A DNA stretch of 64,000 nt from Woeseiaceae bacterium (GTDB lineage: Bacteria > Pseudomonadota > Gammaproteobacteria > Steroidobacterales > Woeseiaceae), in contig JAJFKU010000023.1 of the NCBI GenBank assembly GCA_021773035.1, positions 124,001 to 188,000 of the forward strand. The letters run 5' to 3'. A program made the translations under genes and the position numbers. Position 1 is the stretch's first letter, and every line of letters begins with the position of its first letter. Positions 7,402 through 17,064 of this stretch are shown here, one piece after another. The notes beneath the pieces are model-generated. The model ran no database searches. It saw nothing but the letters and a program-made list of their open reading frames with translations, and was not told the DNA's origin.

Positions 7402-10269
7402 ATGGTTTCGAACCACAAATTACGAGCAGCTATTCGGCTCGGTGTCGGAATGGGCGCCGGGGCTTTGGCTGTCGGTTTTTCGCCAGGTGTGCTGGCACAG
7501 GGCGCGGCTGGCGACGAGGTCTTGGAAGAGATCGTCACCACGGGTTCGCGTATCAAGCGCGCGGATCTCGACAGCGCCAGCCCGGTGACCGTTCTCGATC
7601 GCGAGGACATTCTGGCGCAAGGTATAACGGATGTCGGCAATCTGATTCAGCGTATGCCGTCCATGTCGGGTACGCCGCTGGGCACGACAACCAACAACGG
7701 TAACGACGAGGAAGGTACTGTCGAAATCGATCTTCGCGGTATGGGTCCGGAACGTACGATTACCCTTATCAACGGCAAGCGAAGTGTCGATGGCGGCGAT
7801 TACACGACGATTCCGTCGATCATGATTGAGCGCGTCGAGATTCTGAAAGACGGAGCTTCAGCCGTATATGGCGCAGACGCAGTCGCCGGTGTTGTGAACA
7901 TCATTACGCGCAAGGACTTCGAAGGCGTAAATATCGATGTTCAGAACGCGGCATGGTTTGACACGGACAACGGCACGCAGAATGCTCTGTCGTTCATCGC
8001 CGGTACTTCTTTCGATCGCGGCAACTTCGTTTTCGGTGCCGAATACATCGATCAGGAAGAGGCGCTGCAGAGCGACACGCCGTGGGCATTCCTGCAGGGG
8101 TCGTACTACATCTACTACGACACCGACATCGGTTGCGAAGTTGATCCGTCAAACCTTTGTACGTTCTTCGGCTCATCGAGAATTCCCGAGTCGCGCCTGA
8201 ACTTCCTCAGCCACGACCCGGACAACGGCGTCAATCGTCTGTTCATGATTCCGACGCCGGGTGCGGTCATGACCCAGTACGACAATCGTACCTACAACTA
8301 CGCGCCGACCAACTACATGCAGACGCCGTATGAACGTCTCAACTACTTTGGTGAAGGTTCGTTCGAAGTCACAGACGACATCATGTTTACTGCCGCATTC
8401 CGTGGTAATAACCGCAACTCCGATCAGGAGCTCGCACCGTTGCCGTATGACACGAACCTCGATCCGGGCTTTGACGGCAGCTTTAACGGTACGTCGTACA
8501 CGGGACTGTCAGAGCAGAACTTCTATCTGCGGCAGGCAGTGGATGCGTATAATGCAGCCAACGGAACGGCCTTGCCCTACGAGCCTTTGACGAACGTTCG
8601 TCGTCGTATGACGGAAACGCCACGCCACTTCTCGCAGGACGTTACGCAGTTCCAGGCTGTCTTCGGTTTCAACGGCACCATTGGCGATAATGACTGGGAC
8701 GTTTACTACAACAGCGGTAAACGTACGCTGGTGAACAACGACCTCGGTCAGTTCTCGGGTGTTCGCCTGACAAATGCCATGGGTCCGTCGGCCGATCTCG
8801 ATGGTGACGGAACGCCTGAGTGTTACACCGACCTTACCGATGCGTCGACGCTCATAACCGGCTGTGTACCGCTGAACTTCTTCGGTGGCGAAGGCAGCAT
8901 CACCCAGGACATGCTGAACTATGTCGGGGTCGAACTGGTTGACTCACGAGTCGCCGATCAGGAAATCGTCGGCGCCAGCATCACCGGTTCCGCGATGGAT
9001 CTTCCGGGTGGTGAACTGGGCTGGGCTGTCGGTACGCAGTACCGCGCGGAGCGCTTCAAGTACACCCCGGATTCCGCCAAGGCGCTTGGTCTCGTGACCG
9101 GCGGAACGGGCCAGGGAACCGACGGTTCTCTGTACTCGACGTCGCTGTTCGGTGAGTTGTACGCACCCATATTCGACAACGGCAGCCAGTCTCTGGCATT
9201 GACGGCCGGCGCTCGATATGACGACTACAATCTGTTTGGCGATGACACCACCTGGCAGTTCGGTGTGGAATTCCAGGCGATTGATTCACTGAAGCTTCGT
9301 GCAACAGCGGGTACGGCGTTCCGCGCACCGACGATCGAAGAGTTGTTCGACGGTCTCGGCACCAGCGCACCGACGTATACCGATCCCTGCGATCCGGGTG
9401 ATTTCCAGAACGGCTACACGGGTAACGGTACTGACTTTGCACCAGGCTGTGCGCAGGCTGCGAATCGTACCGATACGCAAACGCGTTCACTCATCGGCGG
9501 TAACTCGGAGTTGACACCGGAAACGGCGGATACCTACACAGCAGGATTCGTGTACACGCCTGAATTCGGCAGCGGCGACCTGTCGTTGACGGTCGACTGG
9601 TGGCGTATCGAGCTTGACGATGCGATCAGCTCATTCGGTGTGCAGTTCACACTGGATCAGTGCTACGTAGAGCAGGTGCAGGCGTCTTGTGATCTGATTA
9701 CGCGACGCGGCGATATCGACTACACGATTCGCGACATCGTTGACGCCAACGTCAACCTGGCGGCGCAGACTGGTGAGGGTATCGATACCGAGATTCGGTA
9801 TAACTTCGATACCGGAATCGGCTCGTTCGAGGCGGCGCTGTTGTGGGCTCACCTGTTGGAGCGTGAGAAGACCCCGCGTCCGGGTGCTCCGATACAGCAG
9901 TTGCTAGGTACGCATACGCCGGTAACGGCAGAAGATGGTGGCACCTACGCTGAAGACAAGGCGAACTTCTCGCTGCACTTCACCCGTGGAGACCTCTCGG
10001 TAGGTTATCTTGCCGAATACATCAGCGCTATCGATGCTCCGGCAGTGTTCGTGACCTACGATCAGCCGGTTGATTCCTACCTGTATCACGATCTCGTGTT
10101 CAACTACACGCTGGATGCAATGGGCGAAACGAGGCTGACAGCCGGGTTTACCAACCTGACCGACGAAGAGCCGCCGTACATCGATCCGGGCTTCAACGCG
10201 ACCACCGATCCGAATACCTATCGCGTATTCGGTCGAGGTTACTTCCTGAGACTGTCTCAGACGTTCTAA
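7402..10269 (+). CDS. TonB-dependent outer-membrane receptor
   Basis: This is a large (955-residue) receptor. I chose ATG 7402 because GGGGAAC lies 7 bases upstream and the signal peptide (HKLRAAIRLGVGMGAGALAV, cleavage near VLAQG) starts cleanly there; an ATG at 7381 adds seven residues. After the signal peptide comes a TonB-box-like EIVTTGSRI, then the plug domain (SPVTVLDREDILAQGITDVG, IDLRGMGPERTITLINGKRS, VERVEILKDGASAVYGADAV), and a C-terminal beta-barrel ending in the aromatic LRLSQTF. The barrel contains several cysteine pairs in loops (for example GCEVDPSNLCTF). Substrate is unknown: peptide, siderophore or oligosaccharide are all possible. A strong terminator follows at 10294, separating it from the exporter genes. 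Confidence 0.93.
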   Translation: MVSNHKLRAAIRLGVGMGAGALAVGFSPGVLAQGAAGDEVLEEIVTTGSRIKRADLDSASPVTVLDREDILAQGITDVGNLIQRMPSMSGTPLGTTTNNGNDEEGTVEIDLRGMGPERTITLINGKRSVDGGDYTTIPSIMIERVEILKDGASAVYGADAVAGVVNIITRKDFEGVNIDVQNAAWFDTDNGTQNALSFIAGTSFDRGNFVFGAEYIDQEEALQSDTPWAFLQGSYYIYYDTDIGCEVDPSNLCTFFGSSRIPESRLNFLSHDPDNGVNRLFMIPTPGAVMTQYDNRTYNYAPTNYMQTPYERLNYFGEGSFEVTDDIMFTAAFRGNNRNSDQELAPLPYDTNLDPGFDGSFNGTSYTGLSEQNFYLRQAVDAYNAANGTALPYEPLTNVRRRMTETPRHFSQDVTQFQAVFGFNGTIGDNDWDVYYNSGKRTLVNNDLGQFSGVRLTNAMGPSADLDGDGTPECYTDLTDASTLITGCVPLNFFGGEGSITQDMLNYVGVELVDSRVADQEIVGASITGSAMDLPGGELGWAVGTQYRAERFKYTPDSAKALGLVTGGTGQGTDGSLYSTSLFGELYAPIFDNGSQSLALTAGARYDDYNLFGDDTTWQFGVEFQAIDSLKLRATAGTAFRAPTIEELFDGLGTSAPTYTDPCDPGDFQNGYTGNGTDFAPGCAQAANRTDTQTRSLIGGNSELTPETADTYTAGFVYTPEFGSGDLSLTVDWWRIELDDAISSFGVQFTLDQCYVEQVQASCDLITRRGDIDYTIRDIVDANVNLAAQTGEGIDTEIRYNFDTGIGSFEAALLWAHLLEREKTPRPGAPIQQLLGTHTPVTAEDGGTYAEDKANFSLHFTRGDLSVGYLAEYISAIDAPAVFVTYDQPVDSYLYHDLVFNYTLDAMGETRLTAGFTNLTDEEPPYIDPGFNATTDPNTYRVFGRGYFLRLSQTF

Positions 10270-10293
10270 AGAACGGGTAGCTTTGCAGTACCG

Positions 10294-10324
10294 AAAAGGG
10301 CCGCTTTACGCGGCCCTTTTCTTT
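10294..10324 (+). terminator. Rho-independent terminator after the TonB receptor
   Basis: A perfect hairpin with 11-bp arms, AAAAGGGCCGC (10294-10304) and GCGGCCCTTTT (10310-10320), has a TTTAC loop and runs into a T-rich tail (TTTTCTTT). It lies 25 bp after the receptor stop codon. It should end the receptor transcript before the HlyD gene. Confidence 0.93.
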
Positions 10325-10420
10325 GGCAGTGATCCGAAGCGCAGAAACGGGCGCCTATCTCCTCGAATTACGCAGTTTCTGACTCTGTAAAAACACCCGG
10401 TCGCAGAAGATCATGGCGGC

Positions 10421-11683
10421 ATGAATGCTGCCAGTACCGACAATCTGTTTCGCAAGCGCGCGATCGAGGCACTGCGGGAAAAGCAACCCGGCCGTCCGAT
10501 CTGCCTGGTACCGCGTCCGTGGCTGTGGTTGAACGGTTTACTCGTTGTGCTGTTTCTGTCGGGTGGTGCGTTTTTGTGCACCGCCGAATTTTCCAGAAAC
10601 GAGGCGGCACGCGGATGGCTGGTCGCGAAACCCGGCGTTGTTCGCATCGCGTACGACGCATCGACGATCGTTCGGAATATTCTCGCAAGCCCTGGCGACT
10701 CGGTTGCCCCGGGCGACCCGCTAATCTACCTGTCGACGGACTCGGGGCTGGTCGGCGGCGGCAGTAAGAACGAGTATGTGCTGGAGAAGATTCGGGACGA
10801 GATTCGCGAGATAGACCAGCAAATCTATCTGTCGCATGAGCAGCAAGAACTTGAGGTTGAGACCCTGTCGATGCAGCTACTTGGCTACGATGCCGAGCTG
10901 ACCTCGTTGCAGGCACGCCTTGCCAGGCAGGCGCGGCAGGTAGCCCTGAGTCGCGACAAGGCCGCCCGTCTCGACAGCGGCCGTGTTTCCGGTGCGGTAA
11001 CTGACTGGGAGGTCTTGTTGCAGCGTGAAGATCAGGGTTTTCGAGAACAGGAGCTGGTTCGTCTGCAGCAGAGTCTGGCCGCCAAGAATCGTGAGCGGGA
11101 ATCGTTGCGCGCGCGCCTCGCCAACGTGCCGTACAAGGCCGGGGCGGCGCGATCTGCGTTGCGAACGGCGCACGCACAACTGGCGCAACAGATCGCTGAG
11201 TTCGAGTCGCGCCGGCTCACGGTTCTGAATGCTCCGATTGCCGGAGCAGTTGCCTCCGTTGAGGTCGGTGTCGGGACCTTGCTGAGTCCCCGACAGCTAA
11301 TTATGACCTTGCTTCCGGCCGACATGGTGCTTGCCGCCGAGATCTATGTACCGTCGCGGGCGGCAGGATTCATTCGGCCGGGCCAGACCGTACAGTTGGC
11401 GCTCGATGCATTTCCGCCGCAGAAATTCGGTACTTTCGAAGGCACCGTAGAACGCGTCTCGGACATTGTCCTGCTACCGGCGGAAATACCGCAGACGTTT
11501 CCCCTTGTAGAGGCGGCCTACAAGGTGCGCGTAAGCCTTCGCGATCCGCAGACCGGAAACCGTATTGGCGGTATGCGGCTGCGGCCGGGAATGCTGTTGA
11601 ATGCCCGGATCGTTCTTGAGTCCCGCAATCTCGTCGACTGGCTGCTGGAACCGCTGCAACTACAGCGCAGTAACAGCGCTTAG
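10421..11683 (+). CDS. HlyD-family periplasmic adaptor of a peptidase-ABC exporter
   Basis: This is a 420-residue membrane-fusion protein of the type that works with C39-peptidase ABC exporters (colicin V/CvaA-like). It has a short cytoplasmic N-terminus, one transmembrane helix at about 34-54 (WLNGLLVVLFLSGGAFLCTA) and a lipoyl/barrel half at about 65-105 (VVRIAYDASTIVRNILASPG). A long coiled-coil hairpin follows at about 120-265, then the second lipoyl half (APIAGAVASVEVGVGTLLSP) and a beta-barrel domain. It lies 12 bp upstream of the ABC exporter. Together they would form the inner-membrane and periplasmic parts of a type I export channel; an outer-membrane TolC would come from elsewhere. 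The substrate is not evident in this window. Confidence 0.9.
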   Translation: MNAASTDNLFRKRAIEALREKQPGRPICLVPRPWLWLNGLLVVLFLSGGAFLCTAEFSRNEAARGWLVAKPGVVRIAYDASTIVRNILASPGDSVAPGDPLIYLSTDSGLVGGGSKNEYVLEKIRDEIREIDQQIYLSHEQQELEVETLSMQLLGYDAELTSLQARLARQARQVALSRDKAARLDSGRVSGAVTDWEVLLQREDQGFREQELVRLQQSLAAKNRERESLRARLANVPYKAGAARSALRTAHAQLAQQIAEFESRRLTVLNAPIAGAVASVEVGVGTLLSPRQLIMTLLPADMVLAAEIYVPSRAAGFIRPGQTVQLALDAFPPQKFGTFEGTVERVSDIVLLPAEIPQTFPLVEAAYKVRVSLRDPQTGNRIGGMRLRPGMLLNARIVLESRNLVDWLLEPLQLQRSNSA

Positions 11684-11695
11684 GCGATACCAAAG

Positions 11696-13807
11696 GTGGC
11701 CGGGCGATCGTGGCTTTCTATGAGCGGGCGAAGACGCTTGCCCGTCGTACGGCAGGCGACGACCAGTGAGTGCGGTCTCGCCTGCGTAGCAATGATGGCA
11801 GGCTACTTCGGCCTGCCTGCCGATATCTCGTCGCTGCGCAGAAAGCACGAAATCTCTGCGAAGGGTGCGACGCTTGGCAGCATCAAAAAGTGCTGCACGC
11901 GGCTGGGTCTCACTACGCGCGCGTTACGCTGCGAGTTCCGGGAGCTCGGAAAACTGAAGACACCCTGTATTCTTCACTGGCGATTGAGTCACTTCGTGGT
12001 TCTGAAATCGGTTGGCCGACGATATCTCGTTCTGCACGACCCGGCTCGGGGCGTGGTTCGTGAAGCCTTACCGGCAGCCAGCGACTCGTTCACCGGTGTC
12101 GCTCTCGAGGTGGCGGCGCCATCGGAGTTGCGTCGCACGGCTGCGCCAACGCGCCTGAAGCTGAGTGGCCTGATCGCCCGGGACGCCGACATCGGTCGGC
12201 AATTTCTGGGTGGGCTGGTACTGGCGCTGATCTGCGAAGTTTTATTGCTGACAACCCCTTACTACCTGCAGATCGTAATAGACCAGGTGTTGAGTAACGG
12301 CGACAGCAGCCTTCTCAATACGGTTGCTATCGCATTCTTCTTACTACTGCTGCTGCAGATTATCGCAAACGTCATGCGGCAGTTGACGTTTCAGTATCTG
12401 GGCCATGTGACCATTTTCGATATCACGACACGAGTATTGCAAAAACTCCTGAGGCTGCCGGTACGGTTTTTTCGCAGTCGGGATCTGGGAGATATCCAGC
12501 ATCGCATTCAATCGCTGACCCGGATACAGGGTTTTGTCATTCATGCCTTTCCTGCGCTCGTTCTGGACGCTGTGTTTATCGTGCTGATTACCGCAGTCAT
12601 GATGGTATATGAGCCGGGCCTGACGCTGCTCATGGTCGTGACTCTCGGCCTCTGGTGTCTATGGCGAGCACTGATCTTCTCTCGCAACCTGCGTCTGAGC
12701 AACGACATCGCCCAGGCCGAATCGGCGCTGCAAACCCATTTTCTCGAAACGCTTCGGGCTATGCAGACGATCAAGGTCGGTAACGGCGAGGCAGCTCGGG
12801 AATCCGAGTGGAGCAAGCTGTTCGCCGCAGCCACGAATTCGCGCATTCGCACAGCCGTCGTAGCCGTCGTCGATACGGCTATCCGGCAACTGTTGTTTCA
12901 GAGCGCCCGCATTATGGCCATCTACCTGCTCGCCGGGAGCGGCCTGGACGGCCAGGTGAGTGTCGGTATGATCTCGGCCTACATCGCGTATCTGGGTATG
13001 TTTACGACCCGCGGCTGTGGCGTAGTCGATCGTGTACTCGAATACAGACTCCTCGAGGTACCGTTGAGCCGACTTGCTGATGTCGTGTTCACCGACGAAG
13101 AATTATCACGGGCCGCGGCCTGTACCGAGCGGATCGCTAACATCGAGCTGCGCCGGGTTTCGTTCGCTTATGCCGTCGACGAATCGCAGGTATTGACGGA
13201 CTGCTCGCTGCAGCTCTCGAAACCCGGCTTCGTCGCGATCGCAGGTGTCTCCGGCTCTGGTAAAAGTACCCTGCTGCAGCTGATCGCCGGCAATGAGACT
13301 GCCGCGGCGGGCCAGTTTCTGATAAACGAACGCCGGGTCGGTCAGTGGTCGCTTCGGGAACTGCGTGCCCAGACCGCGACGGTGTTCCAGGGGGACACTC
13401 TGTTTAGAGGCTCCGTTGTTGACAATATCGCGTTGTTCGACCCAAGTGCCGATATGCTCGCCGTGCGCAAAGCCGCAGATGCTGCCTGTATTGCCGACGA
13501 CATTGAACGTTTACCAATGCGCTACGAGACAAAGATAGGCGATCTCGGCTCGTCACTGTCGCGTGGGCAGGTGCAGCGTATCCTGCTGGCACGTGCTTTC
13601 TACCGCCGACCGGCACTGTTGTTACTCGACGAGGCAACGAGTGGCTTAAACCGCGAACTCGAGAACCGGGTTGTCGCGGCAATAGCGAAACTGGATGCAA
13701 TGAAAGTCGCCATGACACACAGCGACGTCATGCTGCAGGCCGCCGACGATGTTCTGTGGCTGCATGAGGGAAGACTGCTATTATCCCGGCCTGATCTGAA
13801 TGTATGA
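11696..13807 (+). CDS. C39-peptidase-containing ABC exporter (bacteriocin/RiPP type)
   Basis: This 703-residue protein has three domains. The N-terminal C39 peptidase has an apparently intact triad: Cys26 in TTSECGLACVAMM, His99 in HWRLSHFVVL and Asp115 in LHDPARG. A six-helix ABC membrane domain follows (about 160-440), then the ATPase with Walker A GVSGSGKS (517-524), a degenerate signature LSRGQVQR (about 623-630), Walker B LLLLDEATSG (Asp645-Glu646) and H-loop AMTHSD. Such exporters cut a leader ending in a double-glycine motif during export of a bacteriocin or RiPP. I took GTG 11696; ATG 11720 is a possible alternative. The gene overlaps or abuts the amidohydrolase downstream. No GG-leader precursor gene was found next to it. 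Confidence 0.93.
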   Translation: MAGRSWLSMSGRRRLPVVRQATTSECGLACVAMMAGYFGLPADISSLRRKHEISAKGATLGSIKKCCTRLGLTTRALRCEFRELGKLKTPCILHWRLSHFVVLKSVGRRYLVLHDPARGVVREALPAASDSFTGVALEVAAPSELRRTAAPTRLKLSGLIARDADIGRQFLGGLVLALICEVLLLTTPYYLQIVIDQVLSNGDSSLLNTVAIAFFLLLLLQIIANVMRQLTFQYLGHVTIFDITTRVLQKLLRLPVRFFRSRDLGDIQHRIQSLTRIQGFVIHAFPALVLDAVFIVLITAVMMVYEPGLTLLMVVTLGLWCLWRALIFSRNLRLSNDIAQAESALQTHFLETLRAMQTIKVGNGEAARESEWSKLFAAATNSRIRTAVVAVVDTAIRQLLFQSARIMAIYLLAGSGLDGQVSVGMISAYIAYLGMFTTRGCGVVDRVLEYRLLEVPLSRLADVVFTDEELSRAAACTERIANIELRRVSFAYAVDESQVLTDCSLQLSKPGFVAIAGVSGSGKSTLLQLIAGNETAAAGQFLINERRVGQWSLRELRAQTATVFQGDTLFRGSVVDNIALFDPSADMLAVRKAADAACIADDIERLPMRYETKIGDLGSSLSRGQVQRILLARAFYRRPALLLLDEATSGLNRELENRVVAAIAKLDAMKVAMTHSDVMLQAADDVLWLHEGRLLLSRPDLNV

Positions 13808-13815
13808 GGCCTGAT

Positions 13816-16800
13816 ATGAAGTCGATCCAAATCTTCGTTGCAGTGTTGATTTTCCTGTCGTTCGCGGGCGTTTCCGCCGAGGAAGACAGTTGGGACGTCA
13901 ATGCGATTCCTGGCGAGCCGAGAGAGGTCGCCATCGATACGCGCTCCGGAACATGGATGAGTGTCGATGTGAGTCCGGATGGCCGCTCCATCGTGTTCGA
14001 TCTGCTGGGCGATATTTATCGCTTGCCGATAGAGGGAGGCAACGCGCAATCGATCAACAGCGGTTTGTCCTGGTCCATGCAGCCACGCTTTTCGCCGGAC
14101 GGATCGGAAATAGCGTTCACCAGCGATGCGGGCGGCGGCGATAACATCTGGATTATGGGTGCGGACGGCAGCAATGCCCGGCAGCTTACTAAAGAGGATT
14201 TCCGTTTACTGAACAATCCCTACTGGTCGCCCGACGGCGATTACATCGCTGCAAAGAAGCACCTCACGACGACGCGTTCTGCCGGAACCGGCGAAATCTG
14301 GCTGTACCATCGAGATGGCGGCGGTGGTGTTGCCGTCGTCGAACGTCCCAATGAAGCACATCAAAAAGCGCTTGGAGAGCCGGCGTTCTCACCGGACGGC
14401 CGCTACATTTACTATGCGCTCGATCAGACGCCCGGCGGTAGTTTCATATATGCCCAGGACTCGAATGGCGAGGTCTTCGCTATTCGCCGTTTCGACCTGG
14501 AGACGGGCAACAGCGAAGACTACGTGAGTGCCGCGGGCGGTTCAGTGCGGCCGACCCCGTCCCCGGATGGCAAATACCTCGCCTTCATCAGGCGAATTCG
14601 CGGCAATACGGCCTTGTTTGTGAAAGACCTGGCCAGCGGCGCGGAGTACCCGGTTTACGAAGGCCTCGACAGAGACCTGCAGGAAGTCTGGGCGACGCAC
14701 GGTACCTATCCGGGTATGGACTGGATGCCGGATTCAAAAAGTATCGTGTTCTGGTCCGGTGGCGGTATCAAACGCGTGGACATCGATAACAAGGCAGTCT
14801 CGGAGATCGAATTTCACGTCAATGATACCCGCACGGTCTACGATGCGCCGCGGGCCAAAGTCGAGGTCGCGCCCGCGCAGTTCGATACGACGATGGTGCG
14901 CAATGCCGAGGTATCGCCGGACGGTTCGAAGGTCGTATTCGAGAGTGCGGGGCGACTCTATATAAAGAGTCTTCCCGATGGAGAACCCAAGCGTCTGACG
15001 CGCGATGCGACGGACCACTTTGAATACGACCCCAGCTGGTCTCGCGATGGCAGGAATATCGCATTTATTACCTGGGATGATACGGAGCTGGCTCATGTTC
15101 ATCGGGTGCGTGCAGCAGGCGGCAAAAGCGTAAGGCTGACGCGACAACCGGGCCACTATCACGGTCCGCGTTTCGCCCCGGACAATCGTTCTGTCGTCTT
15201 TGAGGCTGGCAGCGGCGGCTACCTGACATCGCCGGACTGGTCGATGCGGACCGGAGTATTCCTGGTCGCGGCCACGGGCGGCGAAGCGACCCTGGTCAGC
15301 GAGGATGGCCACAACCCGCACTTCGGTGCTCACAATGATCGCCTGTTCGTCACGCGACGTGGTGACGACGGCCGCTCACTGGTCAGCGTTGACCTGAATG
15401 GCGAAAAAGCGCGCACGCACGCAACGGGCGAACACCTGCTGCAATACGAAGTTGCGCCGGACGAAAAACACTTCGCATTTCGGCAAAATTACCAGGTCTT
15501 CGCGTTACCACTGCCGCCGGGCGGCAAGCCCTTGTCTGTTTCGACCAGCCAGTCGAGCGTCAACATGACGCAGGCCAGCGGCGATGGTGGTAACTATCCT
15601 CACTGGGTCAATGGCGGCGCAACACTTGCCTGGACACTGGGCGCTACGCTTTTCGAGGCAAACAGCGACGAGTTGTTTGCAGTGTCCGGCGATGACGACG
15701 AAGGCGGTTTCGAGGCGCCGGCCGAAGGTCATAGCTTGTCGATGCGCCTCGCATCGGAGGTGCCATCTTCCGTCGTCGCCTTGCTCGGTGCGCGTATCGT
15801 GACCATGTCCGGCGAAGACGGCGGTGTGATCGAGGACGGTGTGATCGTTGTTAACGGCAATCGCATCAGCGCGGTCGGTCTGCCAGGCGAAGTTGAAATA
15901 CCCGGCGATGCCACGCGTGTCGACGTAAGCGGTAAGACCATTATTCCCGGTCTTATCGACGCACATGCTCACGGTTCCGCTGGTGTCGGTATGATCCCGG
16001 AACAGAACTGGATGGCGTATGCGACGCTCGCGTTCGGTGTTACGACGATACATGATCCGTCGAACGATGCGACCGAGATTTTCGCGGCCGCGGAGATGCA
16101 GCGCACGGGGACTATCCTGGCACCTCGTATTTTCTCGACCGGGGACATCGTCTACGGCGCCCGCTCGACGTACTTCGCCGATATCAACTCACTGGACGAC
16201 GCTCGCGAACACGTTCGGCGCCTGAAAGCGCAGGGTGCGCGCAGTATCAAAAACTACAATCAGCCACGCCGCGAACAGCGCCAGCAGGTGACGACGGCTG
16301 CTCGTGAAGAGGGCATGCTGGTCGTTTCCGAGGGCGGCTCGCAGTTTCACATGGACTTGTCGATGGTCGCGGACGGTAACAGCGCTATCGAACACAATCT
16401 GCCGCAGTCGATGCTGTACGACGACGTGCTGCAGTTCTGGAGTCAGACCAACGTCGCCTATACGCCGACATTGGGCGTGACCTATGGCGGCTTGTCCGGC
16501 GAGACCTACTGGTACCAGGAAACGGAAGTCTGGAAACACCCGATTCTGTCCGCGTTCGTGCCACCGCATATACTGCAACCGCGATCCGTGCGCCGTACGC
16601 TGGCGCCCGAATCGGACTACTACCATACGGTAAGCGCAGTGACCGCGAAGATGCTGGCGGACAGGGGTGTCATGGTCAGTATCGGCGCGCACGGCCAGCG
16701 CGAGGGACTGGCGAGCCATTGGGAGATGTGGACTTTTGCGATGGGCGGGATGTCGCCGCTCGAGGCGCTGCGAACCGCAACGACTGCACCGGCTATGGCG

Positions 16801-17001
16801 CTGGGATTCGACGATGATATCGGTTCGATCGAGGCCGGCAAGCTGGCAGACATGATCGTCCTCGACGTCAACGTACTGGAGGACATTTTTCAGTCAGACA
16901 AGATCAACATGGTCATGCTGAACGGTCGCCTCTACGACGCGGCTACGATGAACGAAAAAGTCACCGGCAGCCGAAGGACGGAACCATTCTACTGGCAATG
17001 A
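13816..17001 (+). CDS. Secreted beta-propeller (PD40/TolB-like) amidohydrolase
   Basis: This protein is about 1061 residues from ATG 13816, which has GAGG six bases upstream and gives a clean signal peptide (MKSIQIFVAVLIFLSFAGVS). An ATG at 13804 overlapping the exporter stop is also in frame. The N-terminal half (about 30-620) is a propeller with repeated PD40-type units (VSPDGRSIVFDL, FSPDGSEIAFTS, WSPDGDYIAAKK, PSPDGKYLAFIR). The C-terminal half (about 650-1060) is a metal-dependent amidohydrolase with the HxH motif in PGLIDAHAHG, a Lys in RSIKNYNQ, a His in AIEHNLP, and a C-terminal composite barrel (EAGKLADMIVLD). Proteins of this architecture are annotated as Tol-like peptidase or amidohydrolase. 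Position directly behind the exporter suggests a peptide-related role, which is inference. Confidence 0.88.
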   Translation: MKSIQIFVAVLIFLSFAGVSAEEDSWDVNAIPGEPREVAIDTRSGTWMSVDVSPDGRSIVFDLLGDIYRLPIEGGNAQSINSGLSWSMQPRFSPDGSEIAFTSDAGGGDNIWIMGADGSNARQLTKEDFRLLNNPYWSPDGDYIAAKKHLTTTRSAGTGEIWLYHRDGGGGVAVVERPNEAHQKALGEPAFSPDGRYIYYALDQTPGGSFIYAQDSNGEVFAIRRFDLETGNSEDYVSAAGGSVRPTPSPDGKYLAFIRRIRGNTALFVKDLASGAEYPVYEGLDRDLQEVWATHGTYPGMDWMPDSKSIVFWSGGGIKRVDIDNKAVSEIEFHVNDTRTVYDAPRAKVEVAPAQFDTTMVRNAEVSPDGSKVVFESAGRLYIKSLPDGEPKRLTRDATDHFEYDPSWSRDGRNIAFITWDDTELAHVHRVRAAGGKSVRLTRQPGHYHGPRFAPDNRSVVFEAGSGGYLTSPDWSMRTGVFLVAATGGEATLVSEDGHNPHFGAHNDRLFVTRRGDDGRSLVSVDLNGEKARTHATGEHLLQYEVAPDEKHFAFRQNYQVFALPLPPGGKPLSVSTSQSSVNMTQASGDGGNYPHWVNGGATLAWTLGATLFEANSDELFAVSGDDDEGGFEAPAEGHSLSMRLASEVPSSVVALLGARIVTMSGEDGGVIEDGVIVVNGNRISAVGLPGEVEIPGDATRVDVSGKTIIPGLIDAHAHGSAGVGMIPEQNWMAYATLAFGVTTIHDPSNDATEIFAAAEMQRTGTILAPRIFSTGDIVYGARSTYFADINSLDDAREHVRRLKAQGARSIKNYNQPRREQRQQVTTAAREEGMLVVSEGGSQFHMDLSMVADGNSAIEHNLPQSMLYDDVLQFWSQTNVAYTPTLGVTYGGLSGETYWYQETEVWKHPILSAFVPPHILQPRSVRRTLAPESDYYHTVSAVTAKMLADRGVMVSIGAHGQREGLASHWEMWTFAMGGMSPLEALRTATTAPAMALGFDDDIGSIEAGKLADMIVLDVNVLEDIFQSDKINMVMLNGRLYDAATMNEKVTGSRRTEPFYWQ

Positions 17002-17010
17002 TTGCGGGAT

Positions 17011-17043
17011 AAAGGGGTCAGAGCCTGCTCTGACCCCTTTTTT
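17011..17043 (+). terminator. Perfect hairpin terminator carrying a dispersed GGGGTCAGAGC word
   Basis: Two 14-bp arms, AAAGGGGTCAGAGC (17011-17024) and GCTCTGACCCCTTT (17027-17040), are separated by two bases and followed by TTTG. It lies 10 bp after the propeller-amidohydrolase stop, at a convergent junction with the minus-strand amidohydrolase at 17065. It can act as a terminator in both directions. A related sequence occurs at 46641-46665 and a degenerate one at 25449-25465. Confidence 0.88.
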
Positions 17044-17064
17044 GTTTTCCTGGCAGGTACGGGC

